Shown: piece by piece, positions 44,028-52,934 of the stretch
How the letters are laid out: every line of letters starts with the position of its first letter
Numbering within the stretch: the first letter of the stretch is position 1
Source: Planctomycetaceae bacterium
Lineage (GTDB): Bacteria; Planctomycetota; Planctomycetia; Planctomycetales; Planctomycetaceae
Assembly: GCA_020426505.1 (NCBI GenBank)
Contig: JAGQPX010000137.1
Location: 1-64,000, forward strand
Length of the DNA: 64,000 nucleotides
Reading direction: 5' to 3'
The notes under the pieces: generated by a model
What the model saw: only the letters and a program-made list of their open reading frames with translations
Told to the model about the DNA's origin: nothing
Databases searched by the model: none
Position numbers and translations under genes: made by a program

Positions 44028-45029
44028 TCACAGCGTTTGACCCGCACGAATCGGGTCGGGCTGTAACCACGGCGGCGGACACATGGCGTCCATCTTCATC
44101 ACATGTTCGTCCGGAATCAGCACCATCAAGGCGGCGATGGCATCCTCAATGTGACGGACTTGTTTGACGCCGACTACGAGTGACGACATGGCCGGCTGCT
44201 GAAGTGTCCAAGCTAAGGCGTACTGCGACATCGGCACATCAACCTCGTTTGCCAATTCCTGAATCGCTTCTAACTGGTCGAACCGGCTGTCATCGAACTC
44301 CCACATCCAGTCTGGCTTCTCCGCCGCTCGTGAGTCGGACGGCAGTGACTCGCCGCGACGGTATTTGCCGGTGAGCATCCCCCCCTGCAATGGCTGATAC
44401 GGAGTCACGCCGATGTTGTGACGCTCGCAGAAGGCAAGGTCGTGATGAAACTCGCGCCGCAGCATGCTGTACGGAATCTGTGACGAGACGATTCGCGGTC
44501 CGCCCTGCCGGTCCGCGATCCAGAGCATCTCGCACAACTGTGCCGCGTTAAAGTTGGACGCTCCAATGAAGCGCGCCTTCCCCTGCCGGACGATGGTCTC
44601 CATTGCGGAGAGCGTGGTTTCCAGCGGAACGTGTTTGTCCGGCCAGTGCATGATGTACAGGTCGATGTAATCGGTCTGCAATCGTTGCAAGCTGCGATCA
44701 ATTTCCCGCAGGATGTGACTCGGCGACAACCCCCGCTCTTGCGGACCATCACCCAGCGGGGCAGCGACCTTCGTCGCCAGCACCACCTCATCACGACGTC
44801 CTTTGAGCGCCTTGCCGACGATCGATTCCGCGACACCCCCCGGACTGCCGAGATACCGGGCATATCCCTCGTAGTTGTTCGCCGTGTCGATGAAGTTGAT
44901 CCCGAGTCCCATTGCCTCATGGATGAGTGCGATCGAGTCCTGCTCAGAGACCGGATCGCCGAACGTCATCGTGCCCAGACAAACGGGCGTGACCAGCAAA
45001 CCACTGGCGCCTAACTCACGAAGTTGCAT
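44028..45029 (-). CDS. Aldo/keto reductase
   Basis: 333 residues of the NADPH-dependent aldo-keto reductase superfamily: CLGTMTFGDPVSEQD, INFIDTANNYEGY (catalytic Asp, Tyr), VLATKVAAPLGD (Lys), DYIDLYIMHWPDKHVP (His), FIGASNFNAAQL, GVTPYQPLQGGMLTGKYRRG. The start is the ATG at 45029 (MQLRELGASG); the frame stays open to 45086 only because it runs into the palindromic element, whose translation is meaningless. Upstream of the AidB-like gene by 14 nt, same strand. Substrate unknown. Confidence 0.93.
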   Translation of the reverse strand: MQLRELGASGLLVTPVCLGTMTFGDPVSEQDSIALIHEAMGLGINFIDTANNYEGYARYLGSPGGVAESIVGKALKGRRDEVVLATKVAAPLGDGPQERGLSPSHILREIDRSLQRLQTDYIDLYIMHWPDKHVPLETTLSAMETIVRQGKARFIGASNFNAAQLCEMLWIADRQGGPRIVSSQIPYSMLRREFHHDLAFCERHNIGVTPYQPLQGGMLTGKYRRGESLPSDSRAAEKPDWMWEFDDSRFDQLEAIQELANEVDVPMSQYALAWTLQQPAMSSLVVGVKQVRHIEDAIAALMVLIPDEHVMKMDAMCPPPWLQPDPIRAGQTL

Positions 45030-45054
45030 GTCTTTACTTTCTGGTTCTAAGTTC

Positions 45055-45206
45055 ACCGCCAAGACGCCAAGACAAACGGGTGGCATGGCGTCACTGCGAT
45101 AGCCGGGTCGCCATGCTTGAGTGGAAATGTTCCCACATGCTCACCCGCCTGTCTGCGTGAGAGCATGCCACCCAAATCAACTTGGAGCCCTTGGCGTCTT
45201 GGCGGT
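45055..45206. repeat. Nested palindromic (MITE/REP-like) element, 152 bp
   Basis: Outer 17-bp perfect inverted repeat: 45055-45071 (ACCGCCAAGACGCCAAG) pairs with 45190-45206. Inner 10-bp perfect inverted repeat: GGGTGGCATG at 45078-45087 with CATGCCACCC at 45164-45173. Within it CATGGCG (45084-45090) pairs with CGCCATG (45109-45115), and CATGCTCAC (45136-45144) nearly pairs with GTGAGAGCATG (45157-45167). No open frame of interest. It fills the gap between the aldo-keto reductase start (45029) and the stop of the PD40 gene (45207). The nested dyads suggest a non-autonomous mobile or structured intergenic repeat. Confidence 0.75.
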
Positions 45207-46484
45207 TCATCCGACAATCTCGCTGATGTCAATCAGGTGCAGTTGTCTTCCTTCGTTCTTGTGGGGCGAGTCGATCACGACCAGTTTGCCGTTTCGACTG
45301 AAGCGGGGGTGCGTGTCGCAGCGCCATTCGCCCGTGTACTCCTTGGGCGAGTGGAAGTCACCCAGTTCGATGACTCGCCCGGTCTCCACGTGATAGAGAT
45401 AGGGCGTCTGATTGCGTTGCTTGTCGGGGTAGGTGTCGTTGAGAATCCACTGGGCACCCGGCAGGTAGGTGCAGTGCCCATCGCGTTTCATGAGTTCGTT
45501 ACCGACCGGCGTGATCTCGCCGCCTTCTCGGTCCTCAAATAGGAAGAACCCTCGCCCGTGAGGCTGCTGTTCCGAGAAGGCGAGGATGTGCTGGGGGTCT
45601 CGCCAGATGAAGTGCGACGTCAGCCCGTTGTCATCGACGACGCGGATGTCGCTGCCGTCGGGGGCTGCGGTGAACATGCGGGTGAGACGGTTCCCCTGCG
45701 GATATCGCCAACGGTGCAGAAAGATGAACCGTGAGCCATCCGGACTGAAGAGCAGATGATTGAAGTAATGCTTGACTCCCGGCTCCTTACGAGGAATCTC
45801 GCCCATCTCCGCGATCTGATTGAGCGAAATGATCAGCTCGGTCTCACCCGTCTCCAGGTCGACACGGGTGATGCCTGCGTCCTCTGGGGCGAGATCATCC
45901 GCGTGTGGGTCCGCGAAGCCGACATAGCCATAACCGGGGCGGACATCGTTGATGCGGCGGAAGTCAGCAGTCACCGCCGTCTTGCCGTCTGCACTGACAG
46001 TGTAAACCGGCGACGGAATCGTGCGCTTCTCACCGGTCTGAACGTCAAGCAATCGGCTGACGTACTGCCCGTCCTCGCGATCGTTCCAGATGATGGTCGA
46101 CTTGGTCCCCGGGACCCATTGCAACATGCACCCCTGCTGCCACCCCCACGCGGTGCTCTGTCCCAACTCGATCCACTTGTCGCCATCCTGCAGGTCGACC
46201 ATGCCGATATTGATCATATCATCCGGCCGCGGTGACCGATGCTCGAAGTCGACCTCCATGCCGAGCACGTAACGGTTCGTGGGGTCGAACTCCCACTTGT
46301 CGTAGTAGCCGAACCAGTGATGCTTCGGACCGTATGTAATGACGCGTGTCGGCACCTGATGGACGGAGTCCGCAGCTTGAGAGATGTCCGAAGACGCGAG
46401 GAACGTGCCAGCGAGTCCACTTCCGGCCACCTTCAGCCAGTGTCGTCGTGAAAGTCGGTGAGGACATGTTTCGAATTGTGACAA
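45207..46484 (-). CDS. Tat-exported PD40 beta-propeller (oligogalacturonate-lyase-like) protein
   Basis: 425 residues with a TTG start at 46484: AGGAG lies 7 nt upstream and the peptide begins MSQFETCPHRLSRRHWLKVAG, a Tat-like signal (RRHWLK). WD40/PD40-type blades include FNHLLFSPDGSRFIFLHRW, TRMFTAAPDGSDIRVV and THPRFSRNGKLVVID, with HFIWRDPQHILAFS and DGHCTYLPGAQWILNDTYPD in between, similar to the oligogalacturonate-lyase propeller family. The catalytic residues of that lyase cannot be verified from memory, so activity on pectin is unproven. The ceramidase-like gene lies 45 nt upstream on the same strand. Confidence 0.83.
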   Translation of the reverse strand: MSQFETCPHRLSRRHWLKVAGSGLAGTFLASSDISQAADSVHQVPTRVITYGPKHHWFGYYDKWEFDPTNRYVLGMEVDFEHRSPRPDDMINIGMVDLQDGDKWIELGQSTAWGWQQGCMLQWVPGTKSTIIWNDREDGQYVSRLLDVQTGEKRTIPSPVYTVSADGKTAVTADFRRINDVRPGYGYVGFADPHADDLAPEDAGITRVDLETGETELIISLNQIAEMGEIPRKEPGVKHYFNHLLFSPDGSRFIFLHRWRYPQGNRLTRMFTAAPDGSDIRVVDDNGLTSHFIWRDPQHILAFSEQQPHGRGFFLFEDREGGEITPVGNELMKRDGHCTYLPGAQWILNDTYPDKQRNQTPYLYHVETGRVIELGDFHSPKEYTGEWRCDTHPRFSRNGKLVVIDSPHKNEGRQLHLIDISEIVG

Positions 46485-46529
46485 CTCAGGGCTCCTGGTT
46501 CTGCAATGGATTTCGGTGGAGAAGGCGCC

Positions 46530-47960
46530 TCACTCGACTTGCTGAGTGTCGTCGTTCGGAGACCCAAGTTCGTGGAGCAGTTGGATCGCCGCATCAACCA
46601 TTTCTTCTCCGCTCCCTGAGACGATGCGGGAGTTGACTGTTTCGTAGCTTCCTTCCACGAATGCCCTTCGAGTGGGGATGTATCCGGGAGCGTCGTTAGC
46701 CAGTTCGATGACGATGGTCGTCTCGAACGGCGAGACCTGTTTGATGGCGAGCCCCAGATCGACGAAGACTTCGCCCGGCAACGTCACGATGGCGACGTCG
46801 TTGCTGAGGCGAAACACTTGCACTTCCAACCCGATTGTTTCGCTTCCGCGGAGTTGTGCAGCCATGATCGAGTACGCTTTGACGCGCTCGAGAAACGGCA
46901 CTCCCGAGTCGTCAACGCGGTCCATCATGGCACGGGCGAGATCAATCTCTTCGGCCGTGAATTTCTGCAATTTCACATCGACGACTGCACGTGCTACGGC
47001 CAGCGATGGCTGCGAAACGTCTTTCAACTTCGGCAATTCCTCGGCGACCGTTTGACCCAGCATCGAACCGATCTCGTTCGTCTTACGGCGTCCCTCGGGG
47101 GCAGGCTTCGTTACATCGATGTGATTGATGTCGCCGCAGGTGCCCGCTCCGAACAATGAAATAAAGGTGTCACCGTAGCTCTCGTGTAACACCTCCTGCA
47201 CGTAACGGGGATAATCTGCTGAGTACATCGATCCCCCCAGCGTGTCCAGATGCAACGCAAAGGCGACGATTGCGGCTTGCGGAGTCGTAGCGTCCTGTGG
47301 AGTGAATGAAACAAGCCCCACCTCCGGATCGATCGGTCCTGCTGGACGGACGATGTTGGGATTCAAATGACCTGGATTGAACCGAACCGGCCCGGAAGTC
47401 ATGTGAAACCGTCGATTGAACGACAGCCGATCCTCATTGGCGTAACCGGCATGCAGGGAGACTGGCTTGAGATTCTCCTGGGCGATCATCACCGCTCGGA
47501 CGAGACGTCCTGTCAACTCGGTCGGATAGTCGGTCACTTCGTACGGATCGCCCCCTTTTTGAGCGACCTGATGCTCGTGAAAGTGTTGTCGCAGGGCACC
47601 AAAGTACATCGGCCCGGTGTGCGAATGAGTCGCTGCAATGGAGATGTGTTCGGCCGGGATGCCGGTGATCTGCTGAGTCTGCGTCCTCGCCCGCTGCGAG
47701 ACGTCATGTGAGATGCCAATGAGGTCACAGAACACGATGGCTGCCTGCGTGTCCCCCTGCCGCATCACAACCGCCTTCGCCAGCAGCGGGTCGAGGGTGC
47801 CCGTGTTCAGCCGTTCGCTGAAGTAGCCGCTCATCCGATACCCGGAGACCGGTGTGATATCCACGACGCCCATGCCCGCCTCGAACTGATCACCGGCGAA
47901 CGTGGGAGGGGCTTGAAGGACGAGGCAAATAACAAGAAGGACGATGCAGAGCAATCGCAT
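46530..47960 (-). CDS. Neutral/alkaline ceramidase-family secreted protein (second copy), Ser nucleophile not evident
   Basis: 476 residues with a signal peptide (core LLCIVLLVICLVL, ending near TFAGD). Family motifs are GMGVVDITPVSGYRMSGY, ATHSHTGPMYFGA (zinc His), VAFALHLDTLGG (second His), LPGEVFVDLGLAIKQ (Glu) and NDAPGYIPTRRAF (Tyr). Where neutral ceramidases have GDVSPN this protein has GTCGDINHIDV, so the nucleophilic Ser is replaced by Asn. It resembles the copy at 2104-3507 in plan but differs strongly in sequence. It is paired with a downstream beta-propeller gene, as is that copy. Start at 47960 (MRLLCIV) begins the signal peptide; longer frames add an implausible leader. Confidence 0.88.
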   Translation of the reverse strand: MRLLCIVLLVICLVLQAPPTFAGDQFEAGMGVVDITPVSGYRMSGYFSERLNTGTLDPLLAKAVVMRQGDTQAAIVFCDLIGISHDVSQRARTQTQQITGIPAEHISIAATHSHTGPMYFGALRQHFHEHQVAQKGGDPYEVTDYPTELTGRLVRAVMIAQENLKPVSLHAGYANEDRLSFNRRFHMTSGPVRFNPGHLNPNIVRPAGPIDPEVGLVSFTPQDATTPQAAIVAFALHLDTLGGSMYSADYPRYVQEVLHESYGDTFISLFGAGTCGDINHIDVTKPAPEGRRKTNEIGSMLGQTVAEELPKLKDVSQPSLAVARAVVDVKLQKFTAEEIDLARAMMDRVDDSGVPFLERVKAYSIMAAQLRGSETIGLEVQVFRLSNDVAIVTLPGEVFVDLGLAIKQVSPFETTIVIELANDAPGYIPTRRAFVEGSYETVNSRIVSGSGEEMVDAAIQLLHELGSPNDDTQQVE

Positions 47961-48142
47961 GATGGGTGTCCCCGGGATGGCGTCGATGCAGTCACACATC
48001 GTATGGCGTGATGTCTCAGGGGAAAAGTCGATCGGGATGTCAACCCTGTGAGGATGGAGTTTGTGGCGACTCACCGAGAGTAAACCGACGGAGATTCGTG
48101 TATACTTCAGGAACCAAGCTGTCGTATTGACTAAGGGGGATC

Positions 48143-48778
48143 ATGTCCGTCGGAATCCAAGCTCCTGTGACAATTGCTGAGTTGATCGACCAACTCGGTG
48201 TGTCGGCTGATCGTATCCGGTACCAACCACTTCCCGGAACAGCGACCGAATCCGACGTGATCGCATTATGCGATCAGAACATCTACTGTGAACTCATCGA
48301 CGGCGTACTGGTGGAGAAGGTTGTGGGACAGTATGAATCTCGAATGGCAGCTTGGCTCGTCTATTACCTCCTCGATTTCGTGGAGAAGGGTCACGATATT
48401 GGCGTCGTTCACGGTGCGGATTCGCCGCATCGTTTTTTTGCTGGACAGATCCGCTATCCCGACGTGGCGTTCGTCTCCTACGATCGACTGCCGGAGGGAC
48501 GTCCCACGCATGAGCCGATCGCTCCCTGGGTCCCCAACCTTGCCGTGGAGATCATCAGTCAGAGTAACACACCGCGCGAAATGCGGGACAAGGCCGAGGT
48601 CTACTTTGCTTCGGGCGTCGAGTTGGTATGGTATGTCTATCCCACCACGAAGACCGTGGACGTGTACACATCCCCCGATGCAGTCACGACGCTGACCGCG
48701 GATGAGTCACTTGATGGTCAGCACGTCCTGCCGGGCTTCACTCTGTCGATCCGCAAGTGGTTCGACAAGGCGGAGTAA
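48143..48778 (+). CDS. Uma2 family protein (DUF820, PD-(D/E)XK nuclease-like)
   Basis: 211 residues. Core PD-(D/E)XK residues are visible: RYPDVAFVSYDRLP (Asp), LAVEIISQSNTPREMRDKAEVYF (Glu then Lys in the ExK position) and ELVWYVYPTTKTV. The family (DUF820/Uma2) is abundant in cyanobacteria and planctomycetes; its biological role is unknown. AAGGGGGATC lies immediately upstream of the ATG at 48143. Single gene, with the chorismate-lyase-like gene starting 48 nt downstream. Confidence 0.92.
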   Translation: MSVGIQAPVTIAELIDQLGVSADRIRYQPLPGTATESDVIALCDQNIYCELIDGVLVEKVVGQYESRMAAWLVYYLLDFVEKGHDIGVVHGADSPHRFFAGQIRYPDVAFVSYDRLPEGRPTHEPIAPWVPNLAVEIISQSNTPREMRDKAEVYFASGVELVWYVYPTTKTVDVYTSPDAVTTLTADESLDGQHVLPGFTLSIRKWFDKAE

Positions 48779-48826
48779 GTATTCCTCCCGTTGCCAAACT
48801 ATTCGACAGACCACGGACGAACGCCT

Positions 48827-49369
48827 GTGAATCCTCTCGACGAACTGTCTCGACTGACATCCCTGTTTCCGGAAGACAAGCCGCTGTTTGCTGAGGTTGA
48901 GTACGTGGCGAAGTCACTTGTGCCCGAGCCGTACAAACAAATGCTCGTGCATGACCATCATATGACAGTCACCATGGAGGAGTATCACGGTTGCTCGGTC
49001 GAAGTGCGGGTGCTCGATCGTAAGTCGGAGGGGGACATCTATTGTCGTAAGATCGTTTTGCTGAAGGAGGGGACGGACGAAGTCGTGCAGTTTGGCTTTG
49101 TGAGGTTCGACTTTCAGTACGTGACGGAGGCAGTGAAAGAGGCGATTGTCTCCGAGGAAATTCCATTGGGCCGCGTGCTGATCAATCACAACGTCCTGCG
49201 TCACATCGACTTGGGAGCCATATTGAGAATCACCGCTGGGCCGGGGTTGGCGAAGTCGCTACAAATGAGGGAAGGAGCTGAGACATACGGACGTCTTGCG
49301 ACCATTTTTTGCGACAAGCGCCCAGCGGTCGACTTGTTTGAAGTCTCAGCACCACTGGTGGATGAGTGA
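48827..49369 (+). CDS. Chorismate-lyase-like (UbiC/DUF98-type) protein
   Basis: 180 residues from a GTG at 48827 ([19 protein letters not shown]); a TTG at 48791 is an alternative start. Features resembling chorismate lyase or the related DUF98 fold are [47 protein letters not shown] and [17 protein letters not shown] (the Arg and Glu that bind the carboxylates in UbiC sit in comparable places). Chorismate lyase makes 4-hydroxybenzoate plus pyruvate. The similarity is from visual pattern only. The next gene, 98 nt downstream, is a flavin halogenase-like oxidoreductase, so a small aromatic-acid tailoring pathway is possible. Confidence 0.65.
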   Translation: MNPLDELSRLTSLFPEDKPLFAEVEYVAKSLVPEPYKQMLVHDHHMTVTMEEYHGCSVEVRVLDRKSEGDIYCRKIVLLKEGTDEVVQFGFVRFDFQYVTEAVKEAIVSEEIPLGRVLINHNVLRHIDLGAILRITAGPGLAKSLQMREGAETYGRLATIFCDKRPAVDLFEVSAPLVDE

Positions 49370-49467
49370 GACGGTTAGTTCTTTTCTCAGGAGACGGACT
49401 TTTCACTTCACATTGTTCCGTAGAGCGTGCATCCGACGATGTCCGGTTATGATTCTTTGACTTCCGC

Positions 49468-50781
49468 ATGATTCAATCTGAATACCCGCCCTCTGAGTAT
49501 TCCGAACAGTCGATCGCTGAGCGATACGATGTGATCGTCATCGGCGGCGGCCCCGCCGGTGCGACAGTCGGAGCGCTACTCGCGGACCAGGGACATTCTG
49601 TGCTCATCTTGGAACGCGGGACAATCCCGAGGTTTCACGTCGGCGAGTCGCTCATCCCGGAGACGTACTGGCCGTTGAAGCGGCTGGGGTTGCTCGAACA
49701 GTTGAAGGCCAGTGCCTTTCCCAAGAAGTTTAGCGTGCAGTTTGTGTCCGACGGATGGAAGGAGTCGGCACCATTCTACTTTGATGAGCATGACCCGCAC
49801 GAGAGTTCGCAGACGTGGCAGGTCGAACGGGCCGACTTCGATAAGATGCTTCTGGATAACGCGATTGCCAAGGGGGCAAAACTCAGAAGCCGATCGCATG
49901 TTTTGGACGTGCTGACCGAGAACGAGCAAGTTGTCGGCGTGAAAGTGAAACTCGCTAACTCCTCAGGACAACAAACAGACGTCCGTGAAATCCGGAGCCG
50001 AGTTGTGTGTGATGCGAGCGGCGGCTCTGCATTCCTCTCGACGCGAATGAAGCTCAAGCAGTCCGACCCTCTGTTAAGAAAGGGGACGATCTGGACATAC
50101 TTTCGCGGTGCTCAGCGGGACGCTGGCAAGGACGAGGGGGCAACACTGATCATGCAGACAGAGGGGAAGCGGAGTTGGTTCTGGTACATCCCCCTTCGAG
50201 ACGACATCGTCAGCATCGGATGCACGGGAGACATGCCGTACATGTTTCCGAAAGGATCGACACCCGAGGAGACGTATCACCGCGAACTGGAACGTTGTCC
50301 AGCTCTTCAAAAGCGGCTCGCCAATGCGACCCGGTGCATGGACTTCTTCACAACGAAGGATTACTCCTATCGATCGAAGCAGGCAGCAGGAGACGGATGG
50401 GTGCTTGTGGGCGACGCGTATGGCTTCATCGACCCGGTGTATTCGTCAGGTGTCCTGCTGGCGTTGAAGGGTGGAGAGTTCGTGGCCGACGCGGTTCATG
50501 AGGCACTCGAGGCAAACGATCTCTCCTCCGCGATGTTGGGAGCATGGAAAGCGACGTACGATGCGGGTGTCGAGAACTTCCGGCGGCTGGTGTATGCGTT
50601 TTACACTCCCGACTTTCATTTTGGTGAGTTCCTGCGGGTGCACCCCGAATACAAATCGAACCTCGTAGATGTTCTGACGGGTGCAGTCTTCAAGCCTGGC
50701 GTCAGCGAGATGTTCGACGTGATGGGTGACATCCGTCCGGAAACGGTCGAGCCAAGCCTTCCTGAAGCGACGGGGTCGTAA
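49468..50781 (+). CDS. FAD-dependent oxidoreductase, flavin halogenase-like
   Basis: 437 residues. An N-terminal Rossmann dinucleotide motif VIVIGGGPAGATVGALLA, then GESLIPETYWPLKRLGLL and WQVERADFDKMLLDNA, match the geranylgeranyl-reductase/phenol-hydroxylase/flavin-halogenase group. SWFWYIPLRDD fits the WxWxIP motif of flavin-dependent halogenases. VGDAYGFIDPVYSSGV is the second FAD motif. It needs a flavin reductase partner if it is a halogenase; none is in the window. smpB follows 4 nt after the stop. Confidence 0.82.
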   Translation: MIQSEYPPSEYSEQSIAERYDVIVIGGGPAGATVGALLADQGHSVLILERGTIPRFHVGESLIPETYWPLKRLGLLEQLKASAFPKKFSVQFVSDGWKESAPFYFDEHDPHESSQTWQVERADFDKMLLDNAIAKGAKLRSRSHVLDVLTENEQVVGVKVKLANSSGQQTDVREIRSRVVCDASGGSAFLSTRMKLKQSDPLLRKGTIWTYFRGAQRDAGKDEGATLIMQTEGKRSWFWYIPLRDDIVSIGCTGDMPYMFPKGSTPEETYHRELERCPALQKRLANATRCMDFFTTKDYSYRSKQAAGDGWVLVGDAYGFIDPVYSSGVLLALKGGEFVADAVHEALEANDLSSAMLGAWKATYDAGVENFRRLVYAFYTPDFHFGEFLRVHPEYKSNLVDVLTGAVFKPGVSEMFDVMGDIRPETVEPSLPEATGS

Positions 50782-50785
50782 TCGC

Positions 50786-51280
50786 ATGGCTGCCAAGAAG
50801 GGCAAATCCAAGAAGTCCCCCGAAGACCCAAACTCGCGTGTTGTGTGTCGCAATCGCCGCGCAAGGCATAACTACGAGATTCTGGAGGAGATGCAGTGCG
50901 GCATCGCTTTGAAAGGGAGTGAGGTCAAAAGCATCCGGAACAACAAAGTCTCGCTGGAGGAAGCGTATGCCCGCGTGAGCAACGGCGAAGTCTGGCTGCA
51001 CGGCTGCGACATTGCCGTCTATCCGCAGGCAAATGTGATGAATCACGAACCGCGTCGCATCCGCAAGTTGCTGCTGAAGCGAAGCGAAATCCGCAAGTTT
51101 GCCGAGGGGGGAACGCAGCAGGGACTCACTTTGGTTCCCTTGAAGATGTATTTCACTCGTGGACTGGTGAAGGTCTCACTCGCAGTGGCGCGCGGACGCA
51201 AGCAGCACGACAAACGTCAGAAGCTCAAACAGGCAGACGACCGTCGGTCGATGCAGGCCGCTCTAAAGCGCGCTCATTGA
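50786..51280 (+). CDS. smpB: SsrA-binding protein SmpB
   Basis: 164 residues of SmpB, the tmRNA partner in trans-translation that rescues stalled ribosomes. Motifs are RRARHNYEILEEMQCGIALKG, SEVKSIRNNKVSLEEAYARV and REIRKFAEGG-type RSEIRKFAEGG, with GLTLVPLKMYFTRGLVKVSL and the basic C-terminal tail KQHDKRQKLK. The ATG at 50786 is 4 nt after the preceding stop, so translation is probably coupled. The basic N-terminal leader KKGKSKKSPEDPN is longer than in E. coli. No ssrA gene seen in this window. Confidence 0.97.
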   Translation: MAAKKGKSKKSPEDPNSRVVCRNRRARHNYEILEEMQCGIALKGSEVKSIRNNKVSLEEAYARVSNGEVWLHGCDIAVYPQANVMNHEPRRIRKLLLKRSEIRKFAEGGTQQGLTLVPLKMYFTRGLVKVSLAVARGRKQHDKRQKLKQADDRRSMQAALKRAH

Positions 51281-51323
51281 TCGTGGAATCAATCGACGCG
51301 ATGCCCGGGAGTGTTGTTTTTCG

Positions 51324-52247
51324 TCAATGAGCAAACGGGTACGCTTCGTTCCGTTCGTCGAAGTCGCTGTCCGTAAGTTGAGCCTGCCAGTTGATGTTCT
51401 CGTAGCGATAATGCTCGACAAACTCGCTTCCGGTTCCGCCCTCCGTCCATCCGTGATTCGTGATGCTCACGAGTGCGTAGGTATCCTGATCGATCAGCAG
51501 ATCGGACAGTGCATAATCGGGCTGTTCGACGGGGGATCCGAATTTCACGAATTGGCGAATGCAGGGTCGACCTTCGAATTCGGAGGTCGTAATCTCAGCT
51601 TCGACAGCGCCGTTGACAGGGAATTCCGCGACGACCCGCTTGAGCCGCTCCGCAAGTCTGAGCATGCCGAGTTGTGTCACGGGATAACGTGAATCCTTCA
51701 TGGCGAGTCGGCTGTCAGGCGGCAATCGCCACACCGGACGCAGTGATGCGAACCCGCGCGATTTGTGGGCCAGTAGTTTGTTGTCCGATTGTCCTTCGAC
51801 AAACAGGACCTGTTGACTCCCGTCCAGCCAGTTCATGTGAACGCCGAATGGTTCGTGCCGAATCTTGATGTCGACGTGCTCCTCATCTCTCACAGATCCA
51901 TACTTCCGAATCTGCCGAACCCATCGTGCCGTGTAACCTTCGATCTTCCTCAGTTTCTGGATCGAGCGTTCGAGATTTCTGTAGCAGTCAATCAGGAGAG
52001 GATTCAGTTCAGGTAATTCGATCGTGACAGCGACCTTCTCGCTGTCTGGAGAGGAAACCGTCGAGGATGCGACGGGGGCAGTGCCGCCCGCGAGAGGTGC
52101 CGAGGGTGTCGCGACGGCGACCACGGGTGACTGATCGTCCGCGACGACCTTGTTGGAAGTGAAGGCATGGAAGACGTGAATCGTGCCCAGAGCAAACATG
52201 CAGGCAGTTACCGCCAGCAACACGATCAACCCTAACGGTTTCCACAT
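51324..52247 (-). CDS. DUF1571 family membrane-anchored protein
   Basis: 307 residues. An N-terminal TM or signal segment (LGLIVLLAVTACMFALGTIHVF) is followed by an acidic/Ala/Pro linker to ~residue 75. The DUF1571-like domain follows: ERSIQKLRKIEGYTARWVRQ, IKIRHEPFGVHMNWLDGSQQ, LFVEGQSDNKLLAH, RYPVTQLGMLRLAERLK and then FVKFGSPVEQPDYALS, ending YRYENINWQAQLTDSDFD. DUF1571 is largely a planctomycete family of unknown function, likely an outer-membrane-lipid-type or periplasmic protein. It converges with smpB (43-nt gap). Confidence 0.85.
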   Translation of the reverse strand: MWKPLGLIVLLAVTACMFALGTIHVFHAFTSNKVVADDQSPVVAVATPSAPLAGGTAPVASSTVSSPDSEKVAVTIELPELNPLLIDCYRNLERSIQKLRKIEGYTARWVRQIRKYGSVRDEEHVDIKIRHEPFGVHMNWLDGSQQVLFVEGQSDNKLLAHKSRGFASLRPVWRLPPDSRLAMKDSRYPVTQLGMLRLAERLKRVVAEFPVNGAVEAEITTSEFEGRPCIRQFVKFGSPVEQPDYALSDLLIDQDTYALVSITNHGWTEGGTGSEFVEHYRYENINWQAQLTDSDFDERNEAYPFAH

Positions 52248-52934
52248 GACCTTCCCCGCCCAGTCGTCAGATCATAGAAATGTCATACTCCACTATATCC
52301 CCAAACAGGCACTTTCTATGCCAAGATTTCTCACGCTAGCCAGAATCATACCAAACTACCGACACGTCAGGATATGACTTGCCGAGGTAACTTGTTCGCG
52401 GAGATGCGGTGCGGAAAGAGTGCAACGTACGAGATGGGATTTGTTGATGAATCGAAACATTCCCCGTCATTGGTCATGAACAGCTTCTCCGGGGCTTCGC
52501 GACCTTGCGTATTGGCCGATTCGCCCCGGATTGACACCGCAGGCGAATTGCGATCCGGGCACACCCGAGACCCTGTAGCTGATGACCCCATGGCATCCGT
52601 TTGATCGAATGTCCCTCATGGTAAATCTCAGATCTTGGCTCGAAGTGTGTATCACCTTGTTTCCATACTTGGGATTGAGAGACTGGAAACGACAAGAGTG
52701 ACTCATTATGCTACATGTTCGAAGTCCCTCCGGCGACGCTTATGCCTTGCTTCGATGACAATCTGGAAAACGTCTGCTCATCCCAAGTGGGTGTACGCCT
52801 GTTTCGACTGGAGGTCGGCTTCTGTGAATTGATCCTTCAAACTTCTTGACCCCTCCTTGCCAGAGGGGAATGATTCTCAATCAGTCCGTTCAGCGTTTGC
52901 CTGATTAAGCCACATTAAGACGAACGAGACCCTC
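52248..52934. other. 687-nt intergenic region
   Basis: No supported gene; open frames of about 75 codons on both strands have no domain. A small GC hairpin lies at 52850-52868 (CCCCTC ... GAGGGG, 7-nt loop), ahead of the PIN-TRAM gene start at 52935. It presumably holds promoters for the divergent DUF1571 and PIN-TRAM genes. Confidence 0.4.

Noticed and set aside
45030-45086. N-terminal extension of the aldo-keto reductase
   Set aside because: It is translated from the palindromic element; the family N-terminus begins at MQLRELGASG (45029).
52374-52706. Overlapping 73-79-codon frames on both strands
   Set aside because: No RBS or recognisable domain; the two strands give equally plausible nonsense.
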